Source: Lachnospiraceae bacterium UBA7598
Lineage (GTDB): Bacteria; Bacillota; Clostridia; Lachnospirales; Lachnospiraceae
Assembly (NCBI GenBank): GCA_002474415.1
Contig: DLQV01000087.1
Span: 1-6,348, forward strand
Direction: 5' to 3'
DNA length: 6,348 nt
The notes under the pieces were generated by a model. That model was not told the DNA's origin and ran no database searches. It worked only from the letters and a program-made list of their open reading frames with translations. Position numbers and translations under genes: made by a program. Shown one piece after another: positions 6,305 through 6,348 of the stretch (position 1 is the first letter of the stretch; each line of letters starts with the position of its first letter).

Positions 6305-6348
6305 ATTTGTGGGAAAAGCGGGACAGAGTCCCGCTTTTCCCACAAATT
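6304..6348 (+). terminator. Perfect 21-bp hairpin, probable intrinsic terminator
   Basis: The arms 6304-6324 and 6328-6348 are perfect reverse complements with a three-base AGA loop. The stem has a GC-rich upper part (GCGGGAC) and an AT-rich base. It begins with the last base of the stop codon of the beta-CASP gene. A U-tract would fall just outside the window and cannot be seen, so termination is inferred from stem quality and position. The AATTTG/CAAATT base makes a two-way terminator possible if a convergent gene follows. Confidence 0.85.

Noticed and set aside
1..6348. CRISPR array, insertion sequence, tRNA or rRNA, toxin-antitoxin or phage genes
   Set aside because: I scanned the gaps and frames and saw no spaced repeats, transposase motifs, RNA gene signatures or accessory genes. 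The window is densely packed core division and sporulation sequence.

Overview
The window reads as chromosome of a spore-forming Firmicute of class Clostridia, most likely a Lachnospiraceae member. That placement rests on gene order, on protein similarity recalled from memory, and on strong purine-rich Shine-Dalgarno (SD) sites; no database search was possible. All genes are on the + strand. They form the distal end of a division and cell-wall (dcw) cluster, followed by the early mother-cell sporulation locus spoIIGA-sigE and then a beta-CASP metallo-beta-lactamase-fold protein.

Layout: 1-759 is the 3' part of ftsW (septal peptidoglycan glycosyltransferase; the start lies outside the window). 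767-1540 is divIB/ftsQ, whose SD site overlaps the ftsW stop. 1541-1651 is a regulatory gap with a good sigma-A-type promoter and a 20-nt dyad. 1652-2926 is ftsZ. 2927-3031 is a second regulatory gap with a TATAAT box, a widely spaced -35-like element, a Spo0A-box-like heptamer and a perfect SD site. 3032-3889 is spoIIGA, the membrane aspartic protease that activates pro-sigma-E. It overlaps by 17 nt sigE at 3873-4607. 4608-4699 carries a probable promoter overlapping the end of sigE. 4700-6304 is the beta-CASP hydrolase. A perfect 21-bp hairpin at 6304-6348 ends the unit.

How the genes work together: FtsW, DivIB and FtsZ are divisome components acting at the septum. At the onset of sporulation the septum becomes polar. 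SpoIIGA in the mother-cell septal membrane then removes the pro-sequence of sigma-E, which switches on mother-cell transcription. Joining division and sigma-E genes in one block is known from Bacillus subtilis. Compared with B. subtilis, this copy lacks murG and murB between ftsW and divIB, ftsA before ftsZ, and sigG after sigE.

I see no undescribed defence, mobile or biosynthetic system. The points worth a second look are within known genes. FtsZ has Arg in place of the first Gly of the GGGTGTG GTP-binding signature, the same position as E. coli ftsZ84 (G105S). The spoIIGA reading frame has no ordinary start codon behind its perfect SD site: it needs an ATA start, an indel, or a truncated internal start. 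The C-terminal end of spoIIGA also looks atypical.
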